Position numbers and translations under genes: made by a program | Notes under the pieces: generated by a model | The model's database searches: none | Seen by the model: only the letters and a program-made list of their open reading frames with translations | Told to the model about the DNA's origin: nothing | Origin: Kaistella gelatinilytica | GTDB taxonomy: Bacteria > Bacteroidota > Bacteroidia > Flavobacteriales > Weeksellaceae | DNA: 50,797 nucleotides | Assembly: GCF_015679325.1 (NCBI RefSeq) | Contig: NZ_JADPVI010000002.1 | Coordinates: 1-50,797, forward strand | Direction: 5' to 3' | Shown: positions 17,915-27,346 of the stretch, one piece after another | Layout of the letters: the number at the start of each line of letters is the position of its first letter | Position numbering within the stretch: position 1 is the first letter of the stretch

Positions 17915-19330
17915 CTAGTTTGTTCTTTTTTTGAATTTCGCCGTTCCCTCAGGAATATCCTGTACGGTTCTGAAACCGATATAACTTCTGGCAGAATCTT
18001 TTCTTTCGTAATCTCTTGCTCCGTTCATTAATAAATATCCTACATCTTTCCAAGAACCACCTCTTACGGTTTTTCTTACTTCTCTGTAAGCTTGGTTTGA
18101 TAGATATGGATTTAAGGTAGAAGCAAATTCGTAAGTAGAATTGTTATAAGGAGATTCTGTCCACTCCGCTACATTTCCTGCCATATCAAATAATCCGAAA
18201 CCGTTCTTCCCAAATTGTTTTACTGGCGCAGTATACGTGTAAGTTCCTTTTTTCTCGTCTTCGATATAATTACCTCTTTTCGGTTTGAAGTTGGCTAAAT
18301 AACACCCTCTGTCATCCATTAAATAAGGTCCACCCCAAGGATAAGTTGCATTTTCTTTTCCACCACGAGCTGCATATTCCCATTCCGCTTCTGTAGGTAG
18401 ACGGAAAGCCATCGCTTTTTGTTTTTTCTTTTTAAGAGATTCGTTGTAATCTGATTTCAATTTAGATTTAAAATTACAGTACGCTCTCGCCTGATCCCAC
18501 GTTACGCCAACTACAGGATAGTTTTTGTAAGCGCTGTGCCAGAAATATCCATCATAAAGAGGTTCGTTGTAAGCGTAGTTGAAATCTTTGATCCAAACCG
18601 TTGTATCAGGATAAACCGCAATACTTTCTTTTTTCAAATATTTTGCCCCTCTTGATTTATCTTTAACTGCAGATTCTATATCTTCCCATTGGTAAGCATA
18701 TTTCAATTTTCTAGCATCAATAATTCTTTCATTATTAATTCTTTCAGCAGGTGGAATATAAACTGATTCTAAAATTTCAGCATATTGAGCATCTGGATAT
18801 TCAGAAGTTTTCCATCTTAAAGGAACGCTCCAGTCTAATTTTTTTGATTCGTTATACCCATCTCTACCGCCTTGAGCTTCCATAAAATCCTGATAAGGAG
18901 TTTTATTTTCTCCAGCTTTTTTCGACAAATAGGCAAAATCACCAATTGAACCTCCGTCACCAGTTGAACCACCGTCACCGGCAGCTTCTGCTAATAAAGA
19001 ACGTACAATAGAATCGCGAACATAGTTAATGAAAACACGGTATTCTGCATTGGTAATCTCAGTTTCATCCATAAAGAAAGAAGAAACAGTTACTGTCTTC
19101 AAGCTTGCTTTTTCTGGAGTATTGGTAAAATCCTGATCAGCAAGACCCATTACATAAGATCCGGCAGGAATTGCAACCATTCCGTACGGACGTTCTGCAA
19201 CAAAAGATTTTGATTTGCTTCTTGGCACTAATTCTCCTTTAATACCTGGCTTTCCAGAGCTAGACTTGCCACCTTTGGAACAAGAGATGATAAAAGATGC
19301 GGATAGTAATATGAGAAATATTCTTTTCAT
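17915..19330 (-). CDS. gldK: T9SS/gliding motility lipoprotein GldK
   Basis: Outer-membrane lipoprotein of the type IX secretion ring (PorK in Porphyromonas). The 471-residue protein has a lipoprotein signal with Cys17 ('FIISCSKGG') and an FGE-sulfatase-type fold: 'GMVAIPAGSYVMGLADQDF', 'DETEITNAEYRVFINYV', 'FRLPTEAEWEYAARGG' and 'GLFDMAGNVAEWTESPYN'. It is the first gene of gldKLMN, 111 bases after glmS on the same strand. One odd feature is a glycine-rich insertion near residues 120-135 ('GDGGSTGDGGSIGDFA') coded by a near-exact short direct repeat, see the finding. Confidence 0.95.
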   Translation of the reverse strand: MKRIFLILLSASFIISCSKGGKSSSGKPGIKGELVPRSKSKSFVAERPYGMVAIPAGSYVMGLADQDFTNTPEKASLKTVTVSSFFMDETEITNAEYRVFINYVRDSIVRSLLAEAAGDGGSTGDGGSIGDFAYLSKKAGENKTPYQDFMEAQGGRDGYNESKKLDWSVPLRWKTSEYPDAQYAEILESVYIPPAERINNERIIDARKLKYAYQWEDIESAVKDKSRGAKYLKKESIAVYPDTTVWIKDFNYAYNEPLYDGYFWHSAYKNYPVVGVTWDQARAYCNFKSKLKSDYNESLKKKKQKAMAFRLPTEAEWEYAARGGKENATYPWGGPYLMDDRGCYLANFKPKRGNYIEDEKKGTYTYTAPVKQFGKNGFGLFDMAGNVAEWTESPYNNSTYEFASTLNPYLSNQAYREVRKTVRGGSWKDVGYLLMNGARDYERKDSARSYIGFRTVQDIPEGTAKFKKRTN

Positions 19331-19441
19331 TCTATTTATTAAAATTAAGCGGTAAATATATAATTTTTTGGAAAAACAATTATGATTTTTTTTCCAAAAC
19401 GAAAAAATGTTTGAATTATTTTATAAATATTAACATTATTT

Positions 19442-21292
19442 TTATTCTACGGTAACAGATTTTGCGAGATTTCTAGGTTGATCCACATTTGCGCCTCTGT
19501 AAACTGCAATGTAATAAGCTAATAACTGTAACGGGATGGATGCAATGATTGGAGAAAAACATTCGGACGTTTCCGGAAACTCTATCACATAATCTGCAAC
19601 AGATGCAACCTGAGTATCACCTTTGTTTACTAATGCGATAATTTTTCCTTTTCTGGCCTTGATCTCCTGAACATTGCTCACAATCTTATCATAGTGACCC
19701 TGTTTAGGTGCAATGATCACGATCGGCATATTCTCGTCGATCAAAGCAATTGGACCGTGCTTCATTTCTGCGGCAGGATATCCTTCTGCGTGAATGTAAG
19801 AGATCTCTTTTAATTTTAGTGCTCCTTCTAAAGCTGCCGGGAAGTTATAACCTCTTCCTAAATAAAGGAAATTTTGAGCGCCAATAAAATGTTTTGCAAT
19901 ATCTTTAACAATATCATTTGTCGTTTCTAGCACTTCCTCCACTTTTTTCGGAAGTGCATCGAGTTCAGTGATCAATCTCATGAATTCCTGATTGCTCAGG
20001 TTTCCGTTGTGTTTTCCTAATTTTAATGCGATCAAAGAAAGTACGGTCAGCTGAGAAGTAAAGGCTTTTGTAGAAGCAACACCAATCTCCGGTCCTGCGT
20101 GCGTGTAAGAACCTGCGTCTGTTACCCGAGATATTGATGAATCTACGACATTACAAATTCCATAAACAAATGCGCCTTTTTCTTTAGCCATTTTTATTGC
20201 AGCCATTGTATCCGCAGTCTCTCCAGATTGGGAGATCGCGATGACAATGTCTTTATCGGTAATGATCGGGTTTCTATATCTAAATTCTGAAGCATATTCA
20301 ACCTCAACAGGAATTCTTGCAAATTCTTCAATTAAATATTCGCCAATTAAACCGGCGTGCCAAGATGTTCCGCAAGCGATTATCGTAATTTTTTGTGCTT
20401 GATTTAATCTTTCGAGGTGATCCCAGATTCCGGCCATTTTGATGATCCCTTCCTCTACCAGTAATCTTCCTCTTAAAGTATCATGAATAGATTTTGGCTG
20501 TTCGAAAATCTCTTTCAGCATAAAATGTTCATAACCACCTTTCTCTATCTGCTCTAAACTCAGTTTTAACTGCTGAACTTCTGGAATGATCTTTACATTA
20601 TCTTTAATATTTCTAATGTCAACACCGTGTTCTAAAGAAATAGTCGCCATGTGACCTTCTTCCAGATAAACTGCTTCTTTTGTAAACTCTACAAAGGGAG
20701 AAGCATCTGAAGCAATAAAATATTCGTTATTCCCCAAACCAATTGCCAATGGAGAACCTAATCTCGCAACGACCAATACCCCCGGAAAATCCTCGTGCAT
20801 TACCGTGATTGCGTAAGCTCCGTACACTTCATTCAAAGCATATCTCACTGCAGTGGGAAAATCAATATCAGCATTGATGTCCATCAAATACTGAATTAGA
20901 TTTACGAGAACTTCGGTATCGGTTTCTGAATGAAAAACGAAACCTTTCTCGGTAAGCATCGTTTTGATCGTATCGTAATTTTCGATGATCCCATTATGAA
21001 CGATGGCGATCTTGCCATTGTTTGAGATATGTGGGTGGGAATTTCGATCGCTCGGAACACCGTGGGTTGCCCATCTTGTATGTCCCATTCCAACGTGCGA
21101 CTTGCCTATAAGATTTTTCGATATGGCTACTAAATCTTCAACTTTTCCTTTTGTTTTTGCAACATCGAAGTTTGTTCCCTGCTCCAAAACAATACCTGCA
21201 CTGTCGTAACCTCTATATTCTAATCTTCGAAGTCCGTTTATTACTACTTCATATGCATCCTGAAATCCTGTATATCCTACAATACCACACAT
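19442..21292 (-). CDS. glmS: Glutamine--fructose-6-phosphate aminotransferase (isomerizing)
   Basis: Makes glucosamine 6-phosphate from fructose 6-phosphate and glutamine, the first step of UDP-GlcNAc and so of peptidoglycan and LPS synthesis. The 616-residue protein begins with 'MCGIVGYTG', Cys2 being the glutaminase nucleophile, followed by 'GHTRWATHGVPSDRNSHPH'; two SIS domains carry 'ACGTSWHAGLIGEY' and 'SQSGETADTMAA'; it ends in 'NLAKSVTVE' as in other GlmS. No glmS ribozyme-like element was recognised upstream, where only 25 bases separate it from the DUF4270 gene. Confidence 0.96.
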   Translation of the reverse strand: MCGIVGYTGFQDAYEVVINGLRRLEYRGYDSAGIVLEQGTNFDVAKTKGKVEDLVAISKNLIGKSHVGMGHTRWATHGVPSDRNSHPHISNNGKIAIVHNGIIENYDTIKTMLTEKGFVFHSETDTEVLVNLIQYLMDINADIDFPTAVRYALNEVYGAYAITVMHEDFPGVLVVARLGSPLAIGLGNNEYFIASDASPFVEFTKEAVYLEEGHMATISLEHGVDIRNIKDNVKIIPEVQQLKLSLEQIEKGGYEHFMLKEIFEQPKSIHDTLRGRLLVEEGIIKMAGIWDHLERLNQAQKITIIACGTSWHAGLIGEYLIEEFARIPVEVEYASEFRYRNPIITDKDIVIAISQSGETADTMAAIKMAKEKGAFVYGICNVVDSSISRVTDAGSYTHAGPEIGVASTKAFTSQLTVLSLIALKLGKHNGNLSNQEFMRLITELDALPKKVEEVLETTNDIVKDIAKHFIGAQNFLYLGRGYNFPAALEGALKLKEISYIHAEGYPAAEMKHGPIALIDENMPIVIIAPKQGHYDKIVSNVQEIKARKGKIIALVNKGDTQVASVADYVIEFPETSECFSPIIASIPLQLLAYYIAVYRGANVDQPRNLAKSVTVE

Positions 21293-21317
21293 CTATTATA
21301 TTCTTTAATTATTACTA

Positions 21318-22913
21318 TTACTTCTTACCGTAAGTTAAAATCAACTTAGGACTTTGAGGGTTGTTCGCTTCTGTACCTATAAATACCGCTCTGAATGGGG
21401 TAAAAGATCTTGAATTAAAATTCTGCTGACCTAAATTTTTATATTGTATTCCTAACAAATTACCATTTGCATCTGTCGTATAATTACCAACATTTAAAAT
21501 AAGGTCATTATTTTTCGCTTCAGTTTCAATAATATTCTTGAAAGTCTGGGTAATTCCTATATCGTAATACGCAGGATTTTTGTCAAGGTCATAAGCTTTA
21601 ACCAAATTATAATTTCCCGTGTAAGCCAAAGTACTCATATCTGTAAGGAAATCATTAAGATACTGAGCATCACCGGTAAGACTTAGATCTCGCTGTCTAA
21701 CCACGAAAGTAATTGGTTTTCTGTAAGAGTTGTTCCAGTTAACGGCATCCGTATAAATTCTAATCTTGGCTGAAATAATTCCAATCTTATCGTTTTTATA
21801 CATTGCTTTTATGGCATCAACTGTTGAAAGAGGTACCCGAAGTCCTATTCCCGGACCACCCATTCCCTGTGCGTAAATCCTGGAATCCCCTGTATCTTGA
21901 TTCGCAGAAATAACCGACGCAGAAGGAGTTCCCGTTCTGTCAAAAGCGATCTGACTGAAGTGAGTATTCGATGACCCTACATCCATCGGATAGACCATCT
22001 GTTCACGAGTTGTTGTAGTACCATCAACTTTATCCTTTTTGTAGTAAAGATTAATGACTACAGAATTTGGATCGAAATTGAAAATATAACCGTCATTTTC
22101 ATCAACTGAGATTCTCAATCCTTTAAAATATCTTATAAACGAGGCCGCGTCGGTCAATTCCGGCGACATCCCTTTTGTAATGATCTTATTCTGGAAAAAT
22201 GCCGAATCCATTGGAATTCTTATTGTGGCATCTCTTTGAAAAAGAACACTGTTATCTGATTTTTTTGTGATCGATATCGAATTGACATCACCTTTAAAAA
22301 GTGTGGAGCCAATAATATTTCCAGTGCCAACGATTTTGTTTGATTTTATCTGATCAGTATTCCCACCAAGAAAATCAGTTACTTCGCGCACTTTTATATT
22401 AAAAGTAGCTTTTACACCTCCAAGTTTACTTTTGCCATATTTGGTAACGGGATAAGTATTGACCACTTTTTTTGCCTCAACTGCTCCAATTGGATAGATA
22501 TAGGCTTCATTGGTAGTTGTAGTTACTGAATCTGCTGCATACAATGGTTTTATAACCATGACCGCGGAATCTATAACAGGATTCACCCCAAAATCTGGCG
22601 CATAAGAACTTAAACGAACCTGCGTAACAAACGCTGATTTCTGCAGCCCAAATTGTGATTCGGTGAAAGCACCAAGAGTTGCACTGTTAAGACGAACAGC
22701 ATCCGTTCTGATGGTATCACCATTTAAAACTCCAGCGATTCCGTTATATTGATTATAAGCTATAACCGGATATGAAGTTTCTGTTCCTTGTGCACCGTTC
22801 TGAAAAAATTGCGAACCAAGTTGATCTGACTCGGGTTCGCAATTCCACAAAATTAAACTCCCAATTACCAGTGTTGCGGTAATTTTGAATAATTTTTGAA
22901 TATTATTTATCAT
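21318..22913 (-). CDS. DUF4270 outer-membrane lipoprotein
   Basis: A 531-residue secreted lipoprotein of the DUF4270 family common in Bacteroidota, function unknown. The signal ends at Cys25 in 'IGSLILWNCEPESDQLG', an acidic Ser-Asp-Gln tail after the cysteine suggesting surface export. The rest is beta-rich with repeated 'D(A/S)AVMVIKPLY' and 'KIRIYTDAVNW' type strands and the C-terminal 'AVFIGTEANNPQSPKLILTY'. I chose the ATG at 22913 because it gives a correct lipoprotein signal; the frame is open upstream to 23027 but overlaps the preceding gene. It sits 13 bases after the starch synthase-like gene and 25 before glmS, so these three probably form an operon. Confidence 0.82.
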   Translation of the reverse strand: MINNIQKLFKITATLVIGSLILWNCEPESDQLGSQFFQNGAQGTETSYPVIAYNQYNGIAGVLNGDTIRTDAVRLNSATLGAFTESQFGLQKSAFVTQVRLSSYAPDFGVNPVIDSAVMVIKPLYAADSVTTTTNEAYIYPIGAVEAKKVVNTYPVTKYGKSKLGGVKATFNIKVREVTDFLGGNTDQIKSNKIVGTGNIIGSTLFKGDVNSISITKKSDNSVLFQRDATIRIPMDSAFFQNKIITKGMSPELTDAASFIRYFKGLRISVDENDGYIFNFDPNSVVINLYYKKDKVDGTTTTREQMVYPMDVGSSNTHFSQIAFDRTGTPSASVISANQDTGDSRIYAQGMGGPGIGLRVPLSTVDAIKAMYKNDKIGIISAKIRIYTDAVNWNNSYRKPITFVVRQRDLSLTGDAQYLNDFLTDMSTLAYTGNYNLVKAYDLDKNPAYYDIGITQTFKNIIETEAKNNDLILNVGNYTTDANGNLLGIQYKNLGQQNFNSRSFTPFRAVFIGTEANNPQSPKLILTYGKK

Positions 22914-22926
22914 TAAAAAAAAATTG

Positions 22927-23697
22927 TTAGTATAAGTTATTGATGGATACAGCGTCGATGTATTCAGATTTTGTAGTAGCAGTTTTGTCAAAAGCATCTT
23001 TGAGTTCATCTTGTAAGAACTCATCACCTTTTAAAACCACATCTACCAGATCCATACTGTCGATCACGAATTGTTGAAAACTCGGTTTTTTAAACGCATC
23101 AAGTGCAGTAATATTGTCAAATTTCATTTTTTCTTCTATCGATGAAGAAAGCGGCAGATCTTCCTCATTGTAAACAGAAAGAACAATTTTTGAATCTTTA
23201 AAGTAAGAATCGTTTTTGTAAAAAGTTTTTAAGTATACTGGGATAAAAGAGGCCATCCAGCCATTTAAGTGAATAACATCGGGAACCCAGTTGAGTTTTT
23301 TGATGGTTTCTATAACTCCTCTTGCAAAGAATATAGCGCGCTCATCGTTGTCATCAAAAGGTTTTCCGTCGTCGTCAATATAGAATTGTTTTCTTTTGAA
23401 ATACTCTTCATTATCAATGAAATAAACCTGTAGTCTCTCTCCCGGAAGAGAAGCTACTTTGATGATTAAGGGCTGATCGAGATCATTAATAATGATATTC
23501 ATCCCCGAAAGGCGAATTACTTCATGAAGCTGAAACTTTCGTTCGCTTATTTGACCAAATCTTGGCATGAAAACTCTCACATCATTCCCTCCTTGGTGCA
23601 TTTTGAGTGCCATTTTACTCACCATTGTCGCTATGTTACTGTCTTCCTGGTAAGGATACAATTCTGTGGTGACGTATAATATCTTTTGGTTCGGCAT
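22927..23697 (-). CDS. Half-length glycogen/starch synthase homologue (GT5 N-domain only)
   Basis: A 256-residue protein similar to the N-terminal Rossmann domain of GT5 glycogen synthases ('ILYVTTELYPYQEDSNIATM', 'ALKMHQGGNDVRVFMPRFG', 'VIHLNGWMASFIPVYLK'). Two features of working enzymes are missing: the ADP-glucose-binding Lys-x-Gly-Gly-Leu motif near the N-terminus is replaced by 'QEDSNIA', and the C-terminal GT-B domain is absent as the gene ends and the DUF4270 gene follows 13 bases on. Start taken at the ATG at 23697. It is probably not a classical glycogen synthase; it could bind a nucleotide sugar as a sensor. Short homologues beside panC and DUF4270 occur in other Flavobacteriia as far as I recall. 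Confidence 0.7.
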   Translation of the reverse strand: MPNQKILYVTTELYPYQEDSNIATMVSKMALKMHQGGNDVRVFMPRFGQISERKFQLHEVIRLSGMNIIINDLDQPLIIKVASLPGERLQVYFIDNEEYFKRKQFYIDDDGKPFDDNDERAIFFARGVIETIKKLNWVPDVIHLNGWMASFIPVYLKTFYKNDSYFKDSKIVLSVYNEEDLPLSSSIEEKMKFDNITALDAFKKPSFQQFVIDSMDLVDVVLKGDEFLQDELKDAFDKTATTKSEYIDAVSINNLY

Positions 23698-23891
23698 AAA
23701 TTCTATCGTTCTTCGTATGATTAAGCAGAATATTCTACAGCGCAAAATTACGAAATTTAAAACGAATATTTTTTAATTAACATATTTTAATAATTATAAT
23801 TTCAATGGCTTGGTTTTTCTGTAAAATATTTCATTTCAATTGCGTAATTTTTTAGCAGAAATTCCTATTTTTACATTGATATAATTACACT

Positions 23892-24740
23892 ATGAAAATT
23901 TTTAAATCGAAAAAGACCCTTCACGACTATATTGAAAGACAACGGGAAATGGGCAAAAAAATTGGCTTTGCTCCAACGATGGGCGCGCTTCACCAAGGAC
24001 ACATTTCCCTATACGAAGCGGCGAGCAAAGAAAATGATCTGGTCATCTCTTCTATTTTTGTAAATCCTACGCAATTTAATAATGCAGCAGATCTAGAAAA
24101 ATATCCGCGGAATATTGAGAATGATCTAAAAGTCTTAGAGAATTCAGATTTTGTAGATGCTGTTTATATCCCCGAAGTATCAGACTTGTATCCTGAAGGA
24201 TTAAAAAGCAAGTCCTATAATTTTGATGGTTTAGAAAATGAAATGGAAGGAAAATTTCGTGTGGGACATTTTGATGGTGTAGGAACGGTGGTCGAAGAAT
24301 TATTGCGACAGGTACAACCCGACAACGCCTATTTCGGGGAGAAAGACTTTCAACAACTGGCAATTATCGAAAAATTAGTGGAAAAACTAAAACTGCCGGT
24401 AAAAATTCATGGCGTTGCAATTTATCGGGAGAAAAACGGTTTGGCGATGAGTTCGCGCAACGAAAGACTCAGCGCAGAGCAGCGTGAAGCTTCCAAAGTT
24501 ATTCATGAAACTTTAATTAAAGTGAATGACTGGTTCAGAATTATCACTGTACCCGAAATCAACAAGCGTGTAAAAGATATTTTCGAAGATCAGAGAGGAA
24601 TGGTTTTAGAATATTTTGAGATCGCCGACGAACAAACCTTAAAAGAAACCGATTTCTTTTATAAAGGTCATGATTACCGAGCATTTATCGTAGTTTTCGT
24701 AAATGAGGTGCGGCTAATTGATAATATGCATCTGGAGTAA
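23892..24740 (+). CDS. panC: Pantothenate synthetase
   Basis: Condenses pantoate and beta-alanine with ATP to pantothenate in the coenzyme A pathway. The 282-residue protein has the family motifs 'GFAPTMGALHQGHISLY' (the HIGH-like H-Q-G-H near residue 34), 'SSIFVNPTQFNNAADLEKYP', 'YFGEKDFQQLAIIEK' and 'GLAMSSRNERLSAEQR'. It is divergent from the half starch synthase gene, with 194 bases between the starts. A perfect 12-base hairpin follows the stop. No panB or panD is within the window. Confidence 0.95.
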   Translation: MKIFKSKKTLHDYIERQREMGKKIGFAPTMGALHQGHISLYEAASKENDLVISSIFVNPTQFNNAADLEKYPRNIENDLKVLENSDFVDAVYIPEVSDLYPEGLKSKSYNFDGLENEMEGKFRVGHFDGVGTVVEELLRQVQPDNAYFGEKDFQQLAIIEKLVEKLKLPVKIHGVAIYREKNGLAMSSRNERLSAEQREASKVIHETLIKVNDWFRIITVPEINKRVKDIFEDQRGMVLEYFEIADEQTLKETDFFYKGHDYRAFIVVFVNEVRLIDNMHLE

Positions 24741-24796
24741 TTTATAAATAAACTTCTTTAGGCTTGAAAACAAATAAAGTACAAGTTGTCACCTAT

Positions 24797-24833
24797 AATA
24801 ATCGCTTCGAAGTAATTCTTTGAAGCGATTATT
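24797..24833 (+). terminator. Terminator-like hairpin after panC
   Basis: AATAATCGCTTC (24797-24808) and GAAGCGATTATT (24822-24833) form a perfect 12-base stem with a 13-base loop, 57 bases after the panC stop. There are only scattered T bases after the stem, so it is terminator-like, not a textbook case. Confidence 0.6.
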
Positions 24834-24964
24834 ATTTATCTAAAGCTTTCAAAGTAAAAATAATTGTAACCAAAAGCGAGAGGCAGAACTCTATAGTAAT
24901 AAGTTGGTGATTTTAAAACTGTTAAATAAAATCACTCTTTCCTATTAATCTAAAACGTACTGCT

Positions 24965-27196
24965 ATGAAACACTTTTATTTTTCACGCAAAACATTTCTT
25001 TTGGGACTACTCTCTTTCCTGCTGTTTTCAGGAGGAGAAGCTTTAACCGCGCAAGAAATTTTCACTGAACACTTCTCTGCTGATCAAACAGGAAGTACGA
25101 AATTCCAACCGACTTTTGATGTTGACACCTACACGAAAACTCAAGGTAAAAAGGGCGATCAAATTTTCATTAAAAATCAAAATTCGGTCCCAAGTTCCTC
25201 ACAAAATAAAATAAGTGATGGAAATCTGAATGTCAACTTTAATTATGACACCACCGAATATTATATTTCCTCCCTTTTAGTATTCAATGAATCCGGTTAT
25301 CGATATGCTGCAGATTATTACAGCATAACAAATCCTTTGCTTTTAAATATTCCGACGGGAAATTATGATATCATCACGGAATTTAGCCCTTTAAATGCTG
25401 GACAAACACATACGGTGATCAAAGAGCAGCAAAATGTTCAGACCAATACGACCGTTCAAGTAAATCCGACTGAAGCGGTAAATCATTTTTCAATCACAGG
25501 TTATAATGAAAACGGCGATTTATTTCCTGCGGGAGTTTCGGGATATTTCTCCTTTCAAAGATCGCTTTATTTTAATCCAACCGACTTTGTAACCATTGGA
25601 GATTATTTTTTTACAAGTCCGGTAGATGGACAAGAGCCAGAGTGGAATTTTTATATTAATAATGTGAGTAACCGTTATTCTTTTATTCAATCACTTATTG
25701 GAACAGGTTTTCCAGAAGGAACTTATTTCACAAAATTTAAAACCGTCACCGGCGTTAATAATGACATTTCCATCGCAAATAATCCGGCAGACTGGAGTCA
25801 TCATACCCAAAAATTTCAGCGCACCAAAGTAGGCAATACCTTGGCTTCTGCAAATTTCACCGCTTCTGCGTACAAAGGGAAATTATTGAATGGATGGCGA
25901 TCAAGTGCAGGTGGCGAAATAAATCCGGGAGATGATCCATTCAGAGGTTATGTGAGCAATCGCCGCGATGGTGATCTGGCTGATTTGATCGTAACTCCGG
26001 CAATTATAGATCATTATATACAATATAGTCCAACGACAGGAGGAATAGAATTTTTCACCAAAGCAAATCCTGTTTTTTCAGATGGAACCGGCAAAATATT
26101 ATATGGTTCTGGAGATGTATCTTTTAATTCTCACGCCGATCCACTTTACGCAACATTTCCTTATTTATCAGATGATTACTATCGGGTTGCAAATAATGAA
26201 ACACTGTTATTTCCAGTTCATCCAAAATTTAGTTTTGATAATATGACTTCTCCTTCGGTAATTTTAGGAAATAATGTTCCGATTACGGTGACAGGTTTTG
26301 AAAATAATAAATTAAAGATCACAAATAAAGGACGCTACGGAGAAACACGGGAAACTGATTATTTGGCAACCCAAATAGAACTTAAACAGAACGGAAATTC
26401 AATTATTTCCGGATATTTGAATGATTTCACAAATTCCCTACCATCCAGCGGAGATATAGAAATAATATTGACTAACGCAAATACTTTAATAGAAGGTCTT
26501 CAAGGAAAAAACACGACTACAATTTCCTATAACGCAACCGATCTTCCACCAACTTTGCAACATCTGCAATTCAGAAATTTAAATAACGAAGTAACAAATA
26601 CTTTTGACTCAACACAAGGTGCAACCGTAAGATTAGCGGCAGGAGATTTTAAATACAACAGTATTGGAGCGAATGGCTACTTTAGTTATGAAGCGGGAAA
26701 CAATGTAGCTCTATCCTACAGCAAATACAATCAAAACATTTGGGCACCACTTGGAGTCACCAAATACCCGGAATTTTTTCAAATGCCTGCTTTCGGGGAT
26801 TACTACGAAGGTTCATTAGAGGGAATTGCAAAGGAAAGTACAAACGTTTGGTATGACTTAAAGGTGATCTGTACAGATGAGAATGGAAACAAACAGGAAC
26901 AGATAATTTCACCGGCATTCAAACGGAATGGTACTTTAGCAGTAGAAAATAATAGTAAATCAAGTTTCTCTGTATATCCTAATCCATTCTCTGAAACAAT
27001 AAATATTAAAATTCCTGACGACATCAAAGGTAGTTACACTTTCAAAGTGACCGATTTAACCGGCAAAACGATTTATACTAAATCTCAAAGTAATCAGTCA
27101 TTTAGTTGGAATGGATCTTTTTTAATTAAAGGAGTTTATATTTTGACCATAGAAAACAGTGGGAAAATAATTGCGGAAAAAGTCATGAAAAAATAA
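24965..27196 (+). CDS. Secreted protein with T9SS type A sorting domain
   Basis: A 743-residue secreted protein. The N-terminal signal peptide ('FLLGLLSFLLFSGGEALTAQ', cleavage near residue 30) sends it to the periplasm and the last 75 or so residues are a type A T9SS C-terminal domain, with 'FSVYPNPFSETINIKI' , 'FKVTDLTGKTIYTKS' and 'GVYILTIENSGKIIAEKV', so the type IX system exports it to the cell surface or medium. The 600 residues between are beta-rich, full of Asn, Thr and Ser, and match no catalytic domain that I recognise; adhesin or polymer-binding function is a guess. It is a single-gene unit ending in a hairpin at 27258-27288. Confidence 0.83.
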   Translation: MKHFYFSRKTFLLGLLSFLLFSGGEALTAQEIFTEHFSADQTGSTKFQPTFDVDTYTKTQGKKGDQIFIKNQNSVPSSSQNKISDGNLNVNFNYDTTEYYISSLLVFNESGYRYAADYYSITNPLLLNIPTGNYDIITEFSPLNAGQTHTVIKEQQNVQTNTTVQVNPTEAVNHFSITGYNENGDLFPAGVSGYFSFQRSLYFNPTDFVTIGDYFFTSPVDGQEPEWNFYINNVSNRYSFIQSLIGTGFPEGTYFTKFKTVTGVNNDISIANNPADWSHHTQKFQRTKVGNTLASANFTASAYKGKLLNGWRSSAGGEINPGDDPFRGYVSNRRDGDLADLIVTPAIIDHYIQYSPTTGGIEFFTKANPVFSDGTGKILYGSGDVSFNSHADPLYATFPYLSDDYYRVANNETLLFPVHPKFSFDNMTSPSVILGNNVPITVTGFENNKLKITNKGRYGETRETDYLATQIELKQNGNSIISGYLNDFTNSLPSSGDIEIILTNANTLIEGLQGKNTTTISYNATDLPPTLQHLQFRNLNNEVTNTFDSTQGATVRLAAGDFKYNSIGANGYFSYEAGNNVALSYSKYNQNIWAPLGVTKYPEFFQMPAFGDYYEGSLEGIAKESTNVWYDLKVICTDENGNKQEQIISPAFKRNGTLAVENNSKSSFSVYPNPFSETINIKIPDDIKGSYTFKVTDLTGKTIYTKSQSNQSFSWNGSFLIKGVYILTIENSGKIIAEKVMKK

Positions 27197-27257
27197 TCAC
27201 TGTTCTATAAACTTTAAAAATTTTTTAAAATTTGATGATCCACGTCTATTAAAAACA

Positions 27258-27288
27258 TCAAAAGTCTTCCTGATGAGAAGACTTTTGA
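27258..27288 (+). terminator. Terminator-like hairpin after the T9SS cargo gene
   Basis: TCAAAAGTCTTC (27258-27269) pairs with GAAGACTTTTGA (27277-27288) around a 7-base loop, 61 bases past the stop codon. No T-run follows on the plus strand. It also separates this gene from the convergent tRNA cluster. Confidence 0.6.
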
Positions 27289-27314
27289 AAACCAAATCAC
27301 AAAATATTAATATG

Positions 27315-27344
27315 AAAAAAAAATTACTCCCGAAGGAGTAATTT
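27315..27344 (-). terminator. Terminator of the tRNA cluster (UUCG-loop hairpin)
   Basis: On the minus strand a perfect 10-base stem (AAATTACTCC with GGAGTAATTT) closed by a TTCG tetraloop is followed by a T-run, immediately after the last tRNA-Lys. This is a textbook intrinsic terminator. Confidence 0.9.
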
Positions 27345-27346
27345 AG

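Noticed and set aside
14428..19330. gldKLMN as an unusual cluster
   Set aside because: Order and spacing are standard in Bacteroidota; nothing beyond the GldK loop is out of the ordinary.
19331..19441. Strong terminator between glmS and gldK
   Set aside because: An inverted repeat (TTTTGGAAAAA at 19366-19376 and TTTTTCCAAAA at 19389-19399) exists but lies between same-strand genes, is purely A/T plus two G/C pairs, and is not followed by a T-run on the minus strand.
21293..21317. glmS ribozyme or other riboswitch before glmS
   Set aside because: Only 25 bases separate glmS from the DUF4270 gene; there is no space for such an element.
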